Virus record (IMG/VR): IMGVR_UViG_3300037493_001093
Location: 1 to 29,473 of that record
Length of the DNA stretch: 29,473 bases
Reading direction: 5' to 3' (one strand)
DNA from: a virus
The position numbers were made by a program, and so were the translations under genes. Under the pieces are notes generated by a model that saw nothing but the letters and a program-made list of their open reading frames with translations, was not told where the DNA came from and did not search any database. The stretch's first letter is position 1, and the number at the start of each line of letters is the position of its first letter. Below are positions 9,376-18,255 of this stretch, piece after piece.

Positions 9376-12300
9376 TCAGCTTCCTACAGCGACTTCAAGG
9401 ACGAGGCCATTCACATTGAGCGGAAACGGCGCAGTCTGGCGAACCAGAACCGATCCGTCCTGCGTCCAAGATGGCAGCAGCGTGGCCTGAATCTCGTCGC
9501 CCACAAGGGCCGCATCCAGAGTGAACGAAGGGACAAGATTGCTCTCATCAGGGCCGATGTCGAACGTGTCGGTTGAGTCGAGGCGGACCCACGCCTTGTT
9601 GATGTTTTTGGTTCGGCCCTGCCCTGCGGCGTCCGCCTGCAAGGCGATCGGTAGCGTCTGCATCTCAGCGACGTAGCCAATACCGATGGCCCCGAACACG
9701 GCGTGCGACTCCAGCGTGATCGAGCCGCTGGCAGGCACCACTTGGTCGGCAAGCCGCTCGCCGTCAGCGACGATCTGCACCGTCTCCCCGACGAGGTGGC
9801 CAAGGCCGCTGTAGGTGCGCCGCGCAAACGCCCACGACGAGATAGCAGTTTCCCAGAACGCCGACGGGATGTCGGCAACGGCTCGCCCGCGAACAACCGA
9901 CGCCGAGACGTACTCGCTGATCTCAACGGTTGCCCGGCTGCCGTCCGTAGCGGTCAGCACAAGGCGGCTGCCGACATCGCCAACCGCGAAGACGGCGTGC
10001 GCGCCGACCACTGACACCGTGACCGTCGAGCCAAGGCCGAAGCCGCTGCTCTGGTACTGGCTGATCTGAAGCTGACGGTTGCCGGTGTGCGTGTTGTCGA
10101 AGGTCAGGTAGCTGTCCACGAACACGCCTTCGTCGCCCGTGACGCGGAGATCGTCCAACGCCTCGACGTACCGCTTCGTGACGCCATTGATGGTCCGCTT
10201 CACGACCGCGTACAGAACGTCCTTGTCGCCTTCCAAGATGGACGCCACCGACTCAAACGCGCCGTCCGTGTCGTGCTGGTGCCACGCCGCCACCTGCTCC
10301 TCGGGCGTGTAGGTCAGACCAAGCAGCTTCCCGTTGCTGCTGACGAACCAGAGAACGGGGATGGGCGAGCGCATCTGCGCCAAGTCCACCAGGGACAGGT
10401 CTTCGAACAGATGCGACGCCCGCAGACTCAGGTCGGTTCCGACGTAGCCCTGCGAGTTGAAGCTAAATCCAAGCTCGCGCACGCGACCGCCACGGCTGGC
10501 GCAGTAGACCACGCTATTGTTGACGATGACCGGCGTGACGTAGTTGCTGCCCACGAACGACTGCGGGCGCACGCTGACCGTGCTTGGCGTGATCGCGTCG
10601 CTGTTGATCGCCGTGATGCGCCACTCGGCCAGATCCGTCAGCACAAGCAACTCGCTCGCGCTCACGACATGCCGGATGCGATTGATCTCGCGGGTGGCGA
10701 CTTGAATGGAGATGCGGTCGCTGTCCTTGATCGGAAGCGTGAAGCTCAGGTCCGTCTCGGTGTTCGCCTTGGTCATCCACAGGCGGCTTGGCTTTGCGCT
10801 TGTGCCAGCGAACACCTTACGCTGGTCCCAGTAGGACACGCATGACGGGTACTCGCCCGCCTGCGCAAGCGAGTCATCGGGGATCGGCGGCGTGATCCCA
10901 ATGTCGGCTGGAAGGTTGTTGTCTACGAACTTCAAGCCGCTGTTGTTGTCAGCCTTCCCGATCAGCCCGTACAGACCGCTCTGCAAGCGGTAGATGCGGT
11001 ACTGCACCGCGTTGGCGACTGGCGACCAAGTGATCGTGTTGAACGTCTCGCGGGCGAACAGGTTGTTCGTCACCGAGATGGGCGCGCTGGCGCGGCTCTC
11101 GACATCGGTATCGTCAACGGCGGTGATGACGTACAGGTTGGTCGAGGTCGAGTCCTCGGGCCAGAACTGGAAGAACACCGGGGCAGTGAACACGCCACCG
11201 CCAGTTCCAACCACTAGCTGGTCACCGATGTTGGCCAGACCGGCAGCATTCAGGTTGGTCTGACCGTTCGCCTTCAGCACAAACTGGATGTTTTGCGTGC
11301 CGCTTTGAACAACGCTGTTGGCCACGCTGAAGATGTTGTTGTTCAGCTTGGCCGCAAGCCCGGTAGGCATGCCGGTGACCTGAGTGACCGGGCCGAACTT
11401 CACGCTGTCGCCAGCGACGATGGACAGCCCCTGCCAGTCGCACTGCAACAGGCCAATGCCGCTTGAGTCCGTGGTGCGCGTGATTCTCAAAGATTCGCCA
11501 GTCGAAGCCGCCGTTGTGAACGAAGCTGGCGGCAGCAGCTTGGCCGCGAACGACACCGACCGAACGTCCCACCGCGTGTCGGAGTAGCGAAGAAGATCCG
11601 TGGTTGGGTGGCTACGGTGAGCCAGCGTCAGAACGTCGTTGCTCTGCGCGTAGGTCAACTCGAAAAGCTGCTGCTCCGTGTAGGCTCTCCCGTGCGTGAT
11701 GGTGACTTCGGGAGCCGGGCCTTCGTTCGTCCAGTATTGGAGCGCGGCAAGCGAATAATCGCTGCGAGCAGGGATCTTGGCCCGGTAGTAGTCGGGGCTG
11801 CTGAACACCGTCTCGCCCGTGGCATAGATTGCCATGAGGCTGCTGCCGCTGCCGTTCGTCAGGTACGCCGTGATGGGCGTCCCGTCGATCGTGCGCTTGA
11901 GTCTCCAAGTCGTGCTGGACAGGCGGTCGATGTAGTAGCACGCGCCTGGGTACTCTGGAGACGATGGGGTAACGATCGAATGCAGCGTGCCGTTCTGCGT
12001 GCCGTTGTTGAGGTTCCACGCCACGATCGTCATCAGACGCGCTGTGCCCTGATACCCAGTGCGGAAGGCAAAGTTCGTGCTGTCGATGCGCTCGATGTAG
12101 AACAGGTAGCGGTTGCCTCCTTGCTGCAACGTCACCGCATCGTTGTCGCGCAGGTTGTGCGGTGCGCTCGCTTGGTAGATGCCTGTCTTTTCGCCGACGT
12201 TGGTCAGCGTGATTGTGGCAATCCTTGCATGCGGATAGTCTGTCTGTGGCGGCGACAGAAGATAGCCTGGGTTGGTGATCCACGACGGGTGAGTGATTGT

Positions 12301-12705
12301 CACCAGCGAGTTCGTTCCGAACCCCTGCTGGTCGATCGACGCGCTCGTCCAGATGCCGGTGCCGGTTGCCGCCGACACGCTCGTCCGCGTGGCGAAGAAG
12401 AACGGAACGCCAGTGCGAAGCAGCGGCGCACCGTCTCGGTAGAACCGAAACTTGTTGGCCGACACCTCGACCACCGTGGCCGGGCTGCTGCTCAACGAGA
12501 TCAGCCGCGTCTTGCTGCCGCTGTCGAACACTTCGCCGCAGTAGCGAAAGCCGGGGCGACGGCGGGCCGAACCCTGCGTCTTGACGTACATGTTGCGCGC
12601 CCGACGAAGGCCCGACTGGTGGACCTTAAGGTCGATGCGACCGTACATCTCGGGGCTGATCTCGCCCCCGTTGAACGACAGTTGCAGTGCGCGGGTGTTC
12701 GGCAT
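9376..12705 (-). CDS. Tail tubular protein B (tail nozzle), T7 gp12-like
   Basis: 1109 residues. The N-terminus (LSFNGGEISPEMYGRID, then RNMYVKTQGSARRRPG at about 37-52) is the signature of the large podovirus tail nozzle/stabilisation proteins. Further on, a fibronectin-like stretch (YVITAVDDTDVES to YRIYRLQSGLYG) and the blocks YPSCVSYWDQRKVFAGT, INRIRHVVSASELLVLT and DLSLRASHLF are typical of the same family. The protein should form the hexameric nozzle under the tubular A ring. At 1109 residues it is longer than T7 gp12 (about 800). It follows the tubular A fusion with a one-base TGATG overlap and ends two bases before the gp14-like start, so the tail module is contiguous. Confidence 0.9.
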   Translation of the reverse strand: MPNTRALQLSFNGGEISPEMYGRIDLKVHQSGLRRARNMYVKTQGSARRRPGFRYCGEVFDSGSKTRLISLSSSPATVVEVSANKFRFYRDGAPLLRTGVPFFFATRTSVSAATGTGIWTSASIDQQGFGTNSLVTITHPSWITNPGYLLSPPQTDYPHARIATITLTNVGEKTGIYQASAPHNLRDNDAVTLQQGGNRYLFYIERIDSTNFAFRTGYQGTARLMTIVAWNLNNGTQNGTLHSIVTPSSPEYPGACYYIDRLSSTTWRLKRTIDGTPITAYLTNGSGSSLMAIYATGETVFSSPDYYRAKIPARSDYSLAALQYWTNEGPAPEVTITHGRAYTEQQLFELTYAQSNDVLTLAHRSHPTTDLLRYSDTRWDVRSVSFAAKLLPPASFTTAASTGESLRITRTTDSSGIGLLQCDWQGLSIVAGDSVKFGPVTQVTGMPTGLAAKLNNNIFSVANSVVQSGTQNIQFVLKANGQTNLNAAGLANIGDQLVVGTGGGVFTAPVFFQFWPEDSTSTNLYVITAVDDTDVESRASAPISVTNNLFARETFNTITWSPVANAVQYRIYRLQSGLYGLIGKADNNSGLKFVDNNLPADIGITPPIPDDSLAQAGEYPSCVSYWDQRKVFAGTSAKPSRLWMTKANTETDLSFTLPIKDSDRISIQVATREINRIRHVVSASELLVLTDLAEWRITAINSDAITPSTVSVRPQSFVGSNYVTPVIVNNSVVYCASRGGRVRELGFSFNSQGYVGTDLSLRASHLFEDLSLVDLAQMRSPIPVLWFVSSNGKLLGLTYTPEEQVAAWHQHDTDGAFESVASILEGDKDVLYAVVKRTINGVTKRYVEALDDLRVTGDEGVFVDSYLTFDNTHTGNRQLQISQYQSSGFGLGSTVTVSVVGAHAVFAVGDVGSRLVLTATDGSRATVEISEYVSASVVRGRAVADIPSAFWETAISSWAFARRTYSGLGHLVGETVQIVADGERLADQVVPASGSITLESHAVFGAIGIGYVAEMQTLPIALQADAAGQGRTKNINKAWVRLDSTDTFDIGPDESNLVPSFTLDAALVGDEIQATLLPSWTQDGSVLVRQTAPFPLNVNGLVLEVAVGS

Positions 12706-15700
12706 CAGCGGTTCCCGATCCAGCTAGGGGTGTGCATCGGCTTGATCTCGGCCTGCGTGGTGGTGTCGTGCGTCGCGGCTCGCATCATCCACGCCGTGGC
12801 CATCTGCGCGCATCGCTTGGCCTCCGCCGCGCCGACATCGCCCTTGATGAGCGGGCCAGCCAGCATCGACGCAAGGTGCCACGAAAGCGCGACGTTGAAC
12901 GTGTTGGTGAACAGCGTCGTGTCGGTGATCTTGGCGATGTAGCGGATCTGCGCGTCCTCCACGTTCGTGTAGAGGATGCGGTCGCCGGACGGCAGTAGCT
13001 CGATGACGAACTTCTGGGGACTCCAGACGCCGTTCATGGCGAGATCGTCCAATACCCCTTCCATGGTCAGCGACAAGATGCCGCTTGCATCCGACGGGAC
13101 CGTGTAGGCGTACGCCCACTCGGTGCGCGTGTTCGTCGTAGCCGTGAGCGACTTGCGCTTGATGGAGAACGACCACGAACCCATCTCGATCAGGCTGTCG
13201 CGGGCGATCGGGTAGAAGCGAGCGCACAAGCTGGCCTGCGCCGAACCGTCCGGCGGGTCGATGCTGGTGATCTTGGCCGTCTCGCCGATGTTGGCGAGCG
13301 CGAGGTTGCAGATGTCCACTTCGCTCGATCCCATGCGCTGCACCGACATCCACTGCTCGTAGATGCGCTGACCCAGCGTGTTCATGCCGGTGCCCGAGTA
13401 GTGGATGCCGTCCAACATCATCGGCAGATCGGAGGTCTGCACCGATCGGCTGTACGGGTCCTCGTCCACCATGCGGTCGATGGCGGCGTTGATGACATCG
13501 GCGTACACCCACAGGACGTTCGGTCGGACCTTTGGAGCGATCCACGGGATCTTGTGCGCCGAGATGCTGCACAGGCCACGCTCGCGGATGGCGGCGCGCA
13601 CCTGATTCTTCAGTGCAACGCAGTTGCGGTAGTAGCGATCGGCCCGCGCCGCCGTGGTCGAGTCCTCCTCGCCTTGCGTCCAGACGATGCCGATGCACTC
13701 GCCCGTGTCGCCCTGCGACTCAAAGGCGATCTTGGCCGCGTCCAGAACGTCGAGCAGGCGGGCGTAGCAGTTGCTTGGATCACCAGCCGACCACGAAGAC
13801 TGCTGGTCGGGGTCGAACCACGCTTGCCCAGTCAGGCCAGACAGAGAGATCACCTCTCGCTGGGCCAAGCTGGTGCCTCCCACCGCAAACGGGATAACGT
13901 AGACCGGCTCTCCAGCGTATTCGTGGATGCGAACCGCCAACCCCGTGTAGTGCGCCTGCTTGGGCTGCGGCATCAACGAGATGCCACGGAACGGCTGGTA
14001 GTTGCCAGCGGTCGGCGTGTAGTGGTTTGGGTAGTTGAAGCCCGGCGGGTACGGGTTGCTCTTGTCCTTGCCGTAAACCGTAGACGCCTGCTTGCCCGAC
14101 TGGTGCTGAATCACCATGAACGCGCCGCCGGGGAAGTCGGTGAACCACTGCTGCGCTCCGGTCACCGCTGGCCCGTTGTACGTCGCGCTGAAGGTGTACG
14201 TCAGAAACACGCCGACGAGCGAGATGTCCTTGACGTAGTACGGCCTGCCGCGCTCGATCTCGGGCGGCAGCGCGCTGGCAATGATCTCGAAAGCGTCGCT
14301 AGTTGCAGGTGCCGCGCTGAACGCTTGGGCCATGGTAATGGCCGTGGTGGTGTTGCTGGCGATCAGCCGAACTTGGCCCTTGAGCGCACCGGAGCGGAAC
14401 CGGACGTAGCGGCCAGCATAGTTCACTCCCACTCCAAGGCTGGAGCAGTTGATGACCGAACTGGTTGAACCAGCCGTAGCTGCGTTTGTGTTACCAACGG
14501 AAGGTCCGTCGCCGTAAAACTCGATTTGAGTGTTCTTCGCCAGGAAGTCGGTCAGGAAGGTGAACGTGATCGGGCTTCCTGGGCCAGCGCAGTTGATCTG
14601 CGTAGAGGTCGGGATGTTGTGGTATGCCTCGCCCTCAAACGGCGACCACGGCAGCCACATGGCGAACTTGCTGAAGGGGATCTGCTGCCCAGCCCAGCTT
14701 GGCGGCTGGATCGTGTACGTCGCGCTGGCTTCGGTCGCGTTGGTGAACGGCTGGCCAACTTCGACAACGCTCTTGCCAGACGAGTTGAGGTAGATGTCGC
14801 CGCAGGGCCGCGTCTGCCCAGCGTTGGCACCAGAAGTGCAGGTGATCGTCAGGCCGGTCAGCGTGCCACGGTACGTCGGGCGACGCTCAATACTGATGCG
14901 GTGCGGAAGGTCGAAGCAGCGCAGCGTGGTGTCGCCGCCGATCTGGGTGAAGACGAGCGGAGCAGTGCCGTTGTTTTGCCAAGTGACCAACACGCCAGCA
15001 CTGTCGCGCAGATCGACAACTTGCTGGCCGTTCGACGTAGACACCACGTTGACGATGAACGGCGTGGTCGATGACAGATTGTTCGGCAAGCTGCCTCCAG
15101 GCCCAGCCGTGACCAAGACCGTCGCCGGGTACACGTTGCTGTAGAGGTGCTGGCCGTCGAGGCGAAACTGATGGTTTGGGGTATGCAGCAACGCTGCAAC
15201 CGTGTTCGTCGCAGGCTTCCTCAGGATGACCGAGCCGAGCGTGCCTACGGTCGTGACGGTTTGCCCCGTAGCTTGGGTTGTTACTGGCACCGTAACCAGT
15301 GTGTAGGTTGGCCCAGGCGTGCTGCTTAGTGCCAGGTTTTGCGACGTAGTGTTCGGGTGAACCCAATAATCCACGTTCGACAGGTACGGCCCAAGATCAG
15401 CCGAGATGCGAACTCTCTGATTCACCTCAATGCCATGAGCGAGACCAAATACCAAGGCGTTGGAACCTTGGTTTGCATTACTCGGGGTCGCGGTCACCTC
15501 TGCCGTTACAACCGATTCAACCGTGTATTCTGGCGTCTGCTGCGGGGTTCCTACGAGGTTGACGATCGGTAGGCCGTGAGGCAAGGACGGCGCGATGATC
15601 TCCGCCGCTGGGTTGCCGCCCGTGCCCATCGTGATGTTGGCACCGCCACGGGTGGCCGCTATGCGAATCACTCCGGTTGCAGCATCGGCGTAGGTGACAA

Positions 15701-16613
15701 TGTAGCGTCCATCGAGCGTCACTGCGCTGTTGATGACCCCGTCAAATCGAATCCACTCGCCAACTTGCAGCAGGCTAAAAGCTACAAGGTTCACAGTAAG
15801 AACGATGTCGGCAGATCCGTTTGTTGTAGTGACTAGGGAAGCCGTCTGCCCGTTGTTGTCGAACGCTGGCGAAAGCACCACGACATCCGAGTCCGTCATC
15901 GGCTGCGACGCGAGGTGGATGCTGACGATGCCTGGGGCGGAAGCGTTGGAATCCTTCCCGCTGTAGGAGAGTCCAGGCACCTTCACATCGTAGGTGCCAG
16001 CGTCGTTGACGCCGCCCAGCGTGTTGGCAAGCACAACCGTGCTGGTCGTGCCAACCGCGCCGCCCGTGAACGGGTAGATGAACTCCTCTCCGGCTTCGGG
16101 CGGAGGAGCCATCAGCGGGCTGACGTAGACCGTAGTGCCCAACGCCGTGCTGGTGATCGTGTGCTGCCGACCGTCACGCTTGCGCGTCAAGACGATGTTG
16201 CGCGGGTTGTATTGCCACTCCAGAGAGGTCACCAGCTTGTCCGCCGTGCTGCCAGCAGCGACCGTGCAGATGCCTGGGTACTTGAAGTTGGTGCTCTTGA
16301 CGATGTTCGTCTGCGCCGGAAGCGGATCGTAGAACGTCAGCATCCGAACGGCCTGCACCGCCTTGCCCTTCGTGTTGGCTACCTGCCACGGGCGACCCTT
16401 CGGCCCATCGCCAAGAACGCCGCTCTGGCGGCCACCGGAGAAGGTGTACGGCAGGTTGAGCACATCGCTGTAGCTGCCCTCCGCGTGCTGGATCGCGTTG
16501 ACCTGCGGATTGCGCAGCGCGATCTGCAAGTTCTCGTCCTCCCAACTCTGCGCGTCCGCAAAGGGGGCACTGTTGCTCTGACCGATCGCCACCAAGAACT
16601 TGCGCTTTGCCAC
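12705..16613 (-). CDS. SGNH (sialate O-acetylesterase-like) hydrolase fused to tail tubular protein A
   Basis: 1302 residues from GTG 16613. I prefer this start to ATG 16655: AAGGAG (16620-16625) lies six bases upstream and the ATG is inside a terminator hairpin. The N-terminus KFLVAIGQSNS holds an SGNH block I (Ser13 as nucleophile). Blocks II (FAVGGTS, about 905-915), III (WTQGEED, 978-984) and V (DGIHYS, D1068 and H1071) lie some 900 residues later. The gap is filled by Thr/Gly/Val-rich beta-type sequence. Residues 1094-1302 (SSEVDICNLALANIGETA, SIDPPDGSAQASLCARFYPIARDSLIEMG) are a complete tail tubular protein A, the ring between portal and nozzle. The product would thus be an adaptor carrying a large external deacetylase/depolymerase-like receptor module. 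A second start at M1094 is possible, but no good ribosome site precedes it. Confidence 0.85.
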   Translation of the reverse strand: MAKRKFLVAIGQSNSAPFADAQSWEDENLQIALRNPQVNAIQHAEGSYSDVLNLPYTFSGGRQSGVLGDGPKGRPWQVANTKGKAVQAVRMLTFYDPLPAQTNIVKSTNFKYPGICTVAAGSTADKLVTSLEWQYNPRNIVLTRKRDGRQHTITSTALGTTVYVSPLMAPPPEAGEEFIYPFTGGAVGTTSTVVLANTLGGVNDAGTYDVKVPGLSYSGKDSNASAPGIVSIHLASQPMTDSDVVVLSPAFDNNGQTASLVTTTNGSADIVLTVNLVAFSLLQVGEWIRFDGVINSAVTLDGRYIVTYADAATGVIRIAATRGGANITMGTGGNPAAEIIAPSLPHGLPIVNLVGTPQQTPEYTVESVVTAEVTATPSNANQGSNALVFGLAHGIEVNQRVRISADLGPYLSNVDYWVHPNTTSQNLALSSTPGPTYTLVTVPVTTQATGQTVTTVGTLGSVILRKPATNTVAALLHTPNHQFRLDGQHLYSNVYPATVLVTAGPGGSLPNNLSSTTPFIVNVVSTSNGQQVVDLRDSAGVLVTWQNNGTAPLVFTQIGGDTTLRCFDLPHRISIERRPTYRGTLTGLTITCTSGANAGQTRPCGDIYLNSSGKSVVEVGQPFTNATEASATYTIQPPSWAGQQIPFSKFAMWLPWSPFEGEAYHNIPTSTQINCAGPGSPITFTFLTDFLAKNTQIEFYGDGPSVGNTNAATAGSTSSVINCSSLGVGVNYAGRYVRFRSGALKGQVRLIASNTTTAITMAQAFSAAPATSDAFEIIASALPPEIERGRPYYVKDISLVGVFLTYTFSATYNGPAVTGAQQWFTDFPGGAFMVIQHQSGKQASTVYGKDKSNPYPPGFNYPNHYTPTAGNYQPFRGISLMPQPKQAHYTGLAVRIHEYAGEPVYVIPFAVGGTSLAQREVISLSGLTGQAWFDPDQQSSWSAGDPSNCYARLLDVLDAAKIAFESQGDTGECIGIVWTQGEEDSTTAARADRYYRNCVALKNQVRAAIRERGLCSISAHKIPWIAPKVRPNVLWVYADVINAAIDRMVDEDPYSRSVQTSDLPMMLDGIHYSGTGMNTLGQRIYEQWMSVQRMGSSEVDICNLALANIGETAKITSIDPPDGSAQASLCARFYPIARDSLIEMGSWSFSIKRKSLTATTNTRTEWAYAYTVPSDASGILSLTMEGVLDDLAMNGVWSPQKFVIELLPSGDRILYTNVEDAQIRYIAKITDTTLFTNTFNVALSWHLASMLAGPLIKGDVGAAEAKRCAQMATAWMMRAATHDTTTQAEIKPMHTPSWIGNR

Positions 16614-16619
16614 TGAAGT

Positions 16620-16625
16620 CTCCTT
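16620..16625 (-). promoter_or_regulatory. Ribosome binding site that fixes the GTG start of the SGNH/tubular A gene
   Basis: AAGGAG on the minus strand, six bases before GTG 16613. It is the strongest Shine-Dalgarno near this gene and lies downstream of the terminator, which rules out the upstream ATG at 16655. Confidence 0.85.
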
Positions 16626-16631
16626 GCCTAC

Positions 16632-16670
16632 AAAAAGAAAGCCCCGCCGCACCACGCGGCACGGCAGGGC
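16632..16670 (-). terminator. Intrinsic terminator after the capsid block
   Basis: On the minus strand a nine-base-pair stem (16662-16670 with 16641-16649, one G-T wobble) with a 12-base GC-rich loop is followed directly by TTTCTTTTT (16640-16632). It lies 22 bases after the cement gene stop and before the Shine-Dalgarno of the SGNH/tubular A gene. The place just behind the capsid genes is the same as that of the T7 late terminator after gene 10. It probably sets high capsid versus lower tail expression. Confidence 0.9.
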
Positions 16671-16692
16671 CAGTCTTGACTACCCAGCTACG

Positions 16693-17175
16693 TCAGGCGG
16701 TGAAGCCCGAGGCGTAGAACCGGCGACCGTCCTGCACATCGTGAACGATGGCGACGGTGGCCACGTTGGTGGTCCCGGTGAACGTGCCCGTGGTCGCGGC
16801 ACGAACAAAGAGGTAGCGCGGCAGCGTGGTTCCGACGCTGCCAGGGGCACCAGCAGGGATCAACACCTTGTAGGTGCGGCCAGCGTCCAGATGGCCGCTT
16901 GCACGGACAAGGGTGTTGGTCAGGTTGGCGATGAAGGAAGGACTCGACTTGTCGGCGTTCGCGCTGCCCCACAGCGAAAACACGGCATCGGTGCCACCAG
17001 CCCAAGTGGTCGGGATGGAGATGAAGAAGTAAAGTTCCTCGCCGCTCTGAAGATCGCGGGCACCGCCAGCCGTCGCGCCACCAACCGACTGCGTGTCGAT
17101 GACATCGACGCTGTCATAGTTGGTAGCCACCGTGGCGTTCGGAGTGGACAGCGTGAGTTGCTGATCGAGAATCAT
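16693..17175 (-). CDS. Capsid cement/decoration protein, Bbp16-like
   Basis: 160 residues. The opening MILDQQLTLS, a central Gly-rich stretch with GGARDLQSGEELYFFISIP and the PRYLFVRAATTGTFTG strand near 115-130 match the Bbp16-type capsid cement proteins that follow a Bbp17-type major capsid protein. It should be a small beta-barrel on the outside of the head. AAGGAA (17184-17189) lies eight bases before the ATG. It follows the capsid gene by 39 bases and is followed by a strong terminator, so it is the last gene of the capsid unit. Confidence 0.82.
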   Translation of the reverse strand: MILDQQLTLSTPNATVATNYDSVDVIDTQSVGGATAGGARDLQSGEELYFFISIPTTWAGGTDAVFSLWGSANADKSSPSFIANLTNTLVRASGHLDAGRTYKVLIPAGAPGSVGTTLPRYLFVRAATTGTFTGTTNVATVAIVHDVQDGRRFYASGFTA

Positions 17176-17214
17176 TGGTTTGTTTCCTTTTGGTTGTTCA
17201 TGTGGTCAGGGGGA

Positions 17215-18231
17215 TCACGCCGGGACCGAAGATTCGTTGTTGGTCAGCGCGTCCACCTTGCGGATCGGGATGCCCTGGAACGTCAGCCACGACATCGGCG
17301 TGCCGAACTGCGACAGGCCCTTCTCGATGTCGAGAACGCCGTTCGTCCGGTCCATGGCGATGATGCGCAGGCCGCTGTAGAGCGTGCGATTCATGTAGAA
17401 GGCTGGCTTGATGCCGCCCCACGACGGGATCTTGTCCATCGCTCGCGCCATCATCTTGATGAGCAGCGTAGCGTCGCCTGCGGCTTGGCCTTCACCCGCA
17501 GCCAAGATGCCGCTGGACGAGACGTTGGCGATGCGCACGACGTACCGCCAGTCCTTGACGGCCAGACCCGGCTTCCACTGGAAGCGCGAGACGTACGCCT
17601 GCATGCGGTTGGTGCCGTCGAAGATCGTCTGGATGCCCAGGTCTTCCTTCATCAGTCCCGCGTTGCTGCCCTTCGGGAACGGGCAGTAGACCGTCCGATC
17701 CGACCAGCCGACGAGGTAGACCGAAGAAAGGTTGTTGGTGCCGCCCGCCCGCAGGACGTTGGTGCCGTTGCCAGCCGAAGCCGAGGTATAGCGATTCTCG
17801 AAACCAAGGAACTGCTTGGGGTCCGTGGCGACGTTGCCCTTGAACAGCCCGGCGACGAACGTCTGGTTCATCGACTCGATGAACGCAACGTCTTCGCTCA
17901 GACGAAACGAGTTGGTGTTGCCATTCAGCTTGGCGAGGTCAACGTCCATTTCGGAACGCGCCTCGATCATCGCGCACGCCTCATCCACCTGAGCCGTCGT
18001 GCTCTTGCTCGACGGGATGCCCTGGTTAAGAGCGCGGTAGTAGGTCGTGGGAAGACCAGTGCGGATGACAACCCGCTCGCCGGTCGGAAGGTTGCCTTCC
18101 TTCCACACGCAGTCCTCAAGGACTTCGTTGGTCTGGGAGAGAAGCTCCGCAACGTCAGCAATGCTGCCGTCGGGATGAACGCGCTTGGCCCAGTCGGCCA
18201 GCGTCAGGTTGGTCTGTGCAAGAGTAGCCAT
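17215..18231 (-). CDS. Major capsid protein, Bbp17-like
   Basis: 338 residues. The N-terminal blocks LTLADWAKRVHPDG, AELLSQTNEVLED and EGNLPTGERVVIRTGLP, then GIPSSKSTTAQVDEACAMIE and NSFRLSEDVAFIESMNQ, are hallmark stretches of the major capsid protein family of BPP-1 and many podophages (HK97-like fold). The C-terminal part (MNRTLYSGLRII, FGTPMSWLTFQGIPIRKVDALTNNES) is also typical. It builds the icosahedral shell with the scaffold encoded 24 bases upstream and the cement protein encoded downstream. Oddly, the bases before the ATG (CTGAACATCCGAA) hold no clear Shine-Dalgarno, although this should be the most abundant product. Confidence 0.93.
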   Translation of the reverse strand: MATLAQTNLTLADWAKRVHPDGSIADVAELLSQTNEVLEDCVWKEGNLPTGERVVIRTGLPTTYYRALNQGIPSSKSTTAQVDEACAMIEARSEMDVDLAKLNGNTNSFRLSEDVAFIESMNQTFVAGLFKGNVATDPKQFLGFENRYTSASAGNGTNVLRAGGTNNLSSVYLVGWSDRTVYCPFPKGSNAGLMKEDLGIQTIFDGTNRMQAYVSRFQWKPGLAVKDWRYVVRIANVSSSGILAAGEGQAAGDATLLIKMMARAMDKIPSWGGIKPAFYMNRTLYSGLRIIAMDRTNGVLDIEKGLSQFGTPMSWLTFQGIPIRKVDALTNNESSVPA

Positions 18232-18255
18232 TTCGGATGTTCAGGGGGTCGTGGT

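Noticed and set aside
12705-13340. Independent tail tubular A gene starting at M1094 (13334)
   Set aside because: Kept as a domain: the frame is continuous and no Shine-Dalgarno precedes the internal ATG, though internal initiation cannot be excluded.
16614-16655. ATG 16655 as start of the SGNH/tubular A gene
   Set aside because: It lies inside a terminator stem and has no ribosome site; GTG 16613 has AAGGAG and a family-typical N-terminus.
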